A stretch of 6,222 nucleotides of DNA, from NCBI GenBank assembly GCA_016198805.1, contig JACQHU010000009.1, positions 1 to 6,222 on the forward strand, read 5' to 3'. Positions 5,900 through 6,222 of this stretch are shown one piece after another. The notes under the pieces are model-generated. The model was not told where the DNA came from and searched no databases. It saw only the letters and a list, made by a program, of their open reading frames with translations. This DNA comes from Armatimonadota bacterium. GTDB taxonomy: Bacteria; Sysuimicrobiota; Sysuimicrobiia; Sysuimicrobiales; Humicultoraceae. A program made the position numbers and the translations under genes. The number at the start of each line of letters is the position of its first letter. The first letter of the stretch is position 1.

Positions 5900-6222
5900 T
5901 GAGCGCCGTCGACCGCGACCGGCTGGTCGATCTCCTGCGGCGCCTGGTGGCCACGAACTCGGTGAACCCGTCTCTTCTCGCCGGCGCACCGGGCGAAGGC
6001 GCCGTCGCCGACCTGATCGCCGCGGAGTGCCGGGCCGCCGGCCTAGAAGTCCGCCTGGACGATGTCGGCCCGGGCCGTCGCAACGTGGTCGCCCGTGCAC
6101 GCGGGAGTCGCTCGGGCCGCCGGCTCCTGATGAACGGCCACATGGACACGGTGGCCACCACCGGACTGGCCGACCCGTTCTCGGGCGCGACCTCCGGCGC
6201 TCGCCTCTACGGCCGCGGCGCG
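5899..6222 (+). CDS. M20-family metallopeptidase/deacylase (ArgE/DapE-like), N-terminal part
   Basis: The first 108 residues are seen; the family usually runs to about 380-430, so most of the gene lies beyond the right edge. NGHMDTV (79-85) is the metal-binding signature: His81 would bind one zinc, and Asp83 is the conserved acid near the active site. LYGRGA (103-108) is the start of the next conserved block, normally continued by an Asp that bridges the two metals. Members remove acyl groups from amino acids or cleave small peptides (acetylornithine deacetylase, succinyl-diaminopimelate desuccinylase, carboxypeptidases). The visible part does not say which. The ATG overlaps the last base of the alaX stop (TGATG) and lacks a clear Shine-Dalgarno sequence, so translation is probably coupled to alaX. 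Confidence 0.9.
   Translation, partial: MSAVDRDRLVDLLRRLVATNSVNPSLLAGAPGEGAVADLIAAECRAAGLEVRLDDVGPGRRNVVARARGSRSGRRLLMNGHMDTVATTGLADPFSGATSGARLYGRGA

Overview
The window is GC-rich bacterial DNA, about two-thirds G+C by eye. It is densely packed, with short or overlapping gene junctions. Nothing in it fixes the taxon. The gene types (TRAP transporter, class III CoA-transferase, crotonase-fold enzyme, stand-alone tRNA editing protein) fit an environmental heterotroph living on organic acids. No rRNA, tRNA, CRISPR array or mobile element was seen.

Layout. Positions 1-4553 hold five genes on the minus strand, read right to left. They are a CaiB/BaiF-type CoA-transferase (4553-3324), an enoyl-CoA hydratase/isomerase-like protein (3345-2578), and a TRAP transporter: DctP binding protein (2435-1425), DctQ small permease (1421-894) and DctM large permease (897 to the left edge, C-terminus missing). 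The CoA-transferase and crotonase genes overlap by 22 bp, and dctQ and dctM overlap by 4 bp. dctQ starts 3 nt after dctP. The only real gap is 142 bp in front of dctP. From 4688 rightwards, two genes run on the plus strand: a stand-alone alanyl-tRNA editing protein (AlaX type with a DHHA1 tail, 4688-5899) and the start of an M20-family metallopeptidase/deacylase (5899 to the right edge). They are joined by a TGATG stop/start. The two groups diverge from a 134-bp spacer (4554-4687) that contains a perfect 9-bp inverted repeat.

How the genes may work together (inference): the minus-strand set looks like an uptake-and-activation cassette. A periplasmic protein captures an organic acid, DctQM imports it with an ion gradient, the CoA-transferase makes its CoA thioester, and the crotonase-fold enzyme acts on that thioester. 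The substrate cannot be read from the sequence. The crotonase-fold protein lacks both glutamates used by classical enoyl-CoA hydratases, so its real reaction is the most open question here. The plus-strand pair has no obvious metabolic link to the cassette; AlaX proteins remove serine or glycine from mischarged tRNA-Ala.
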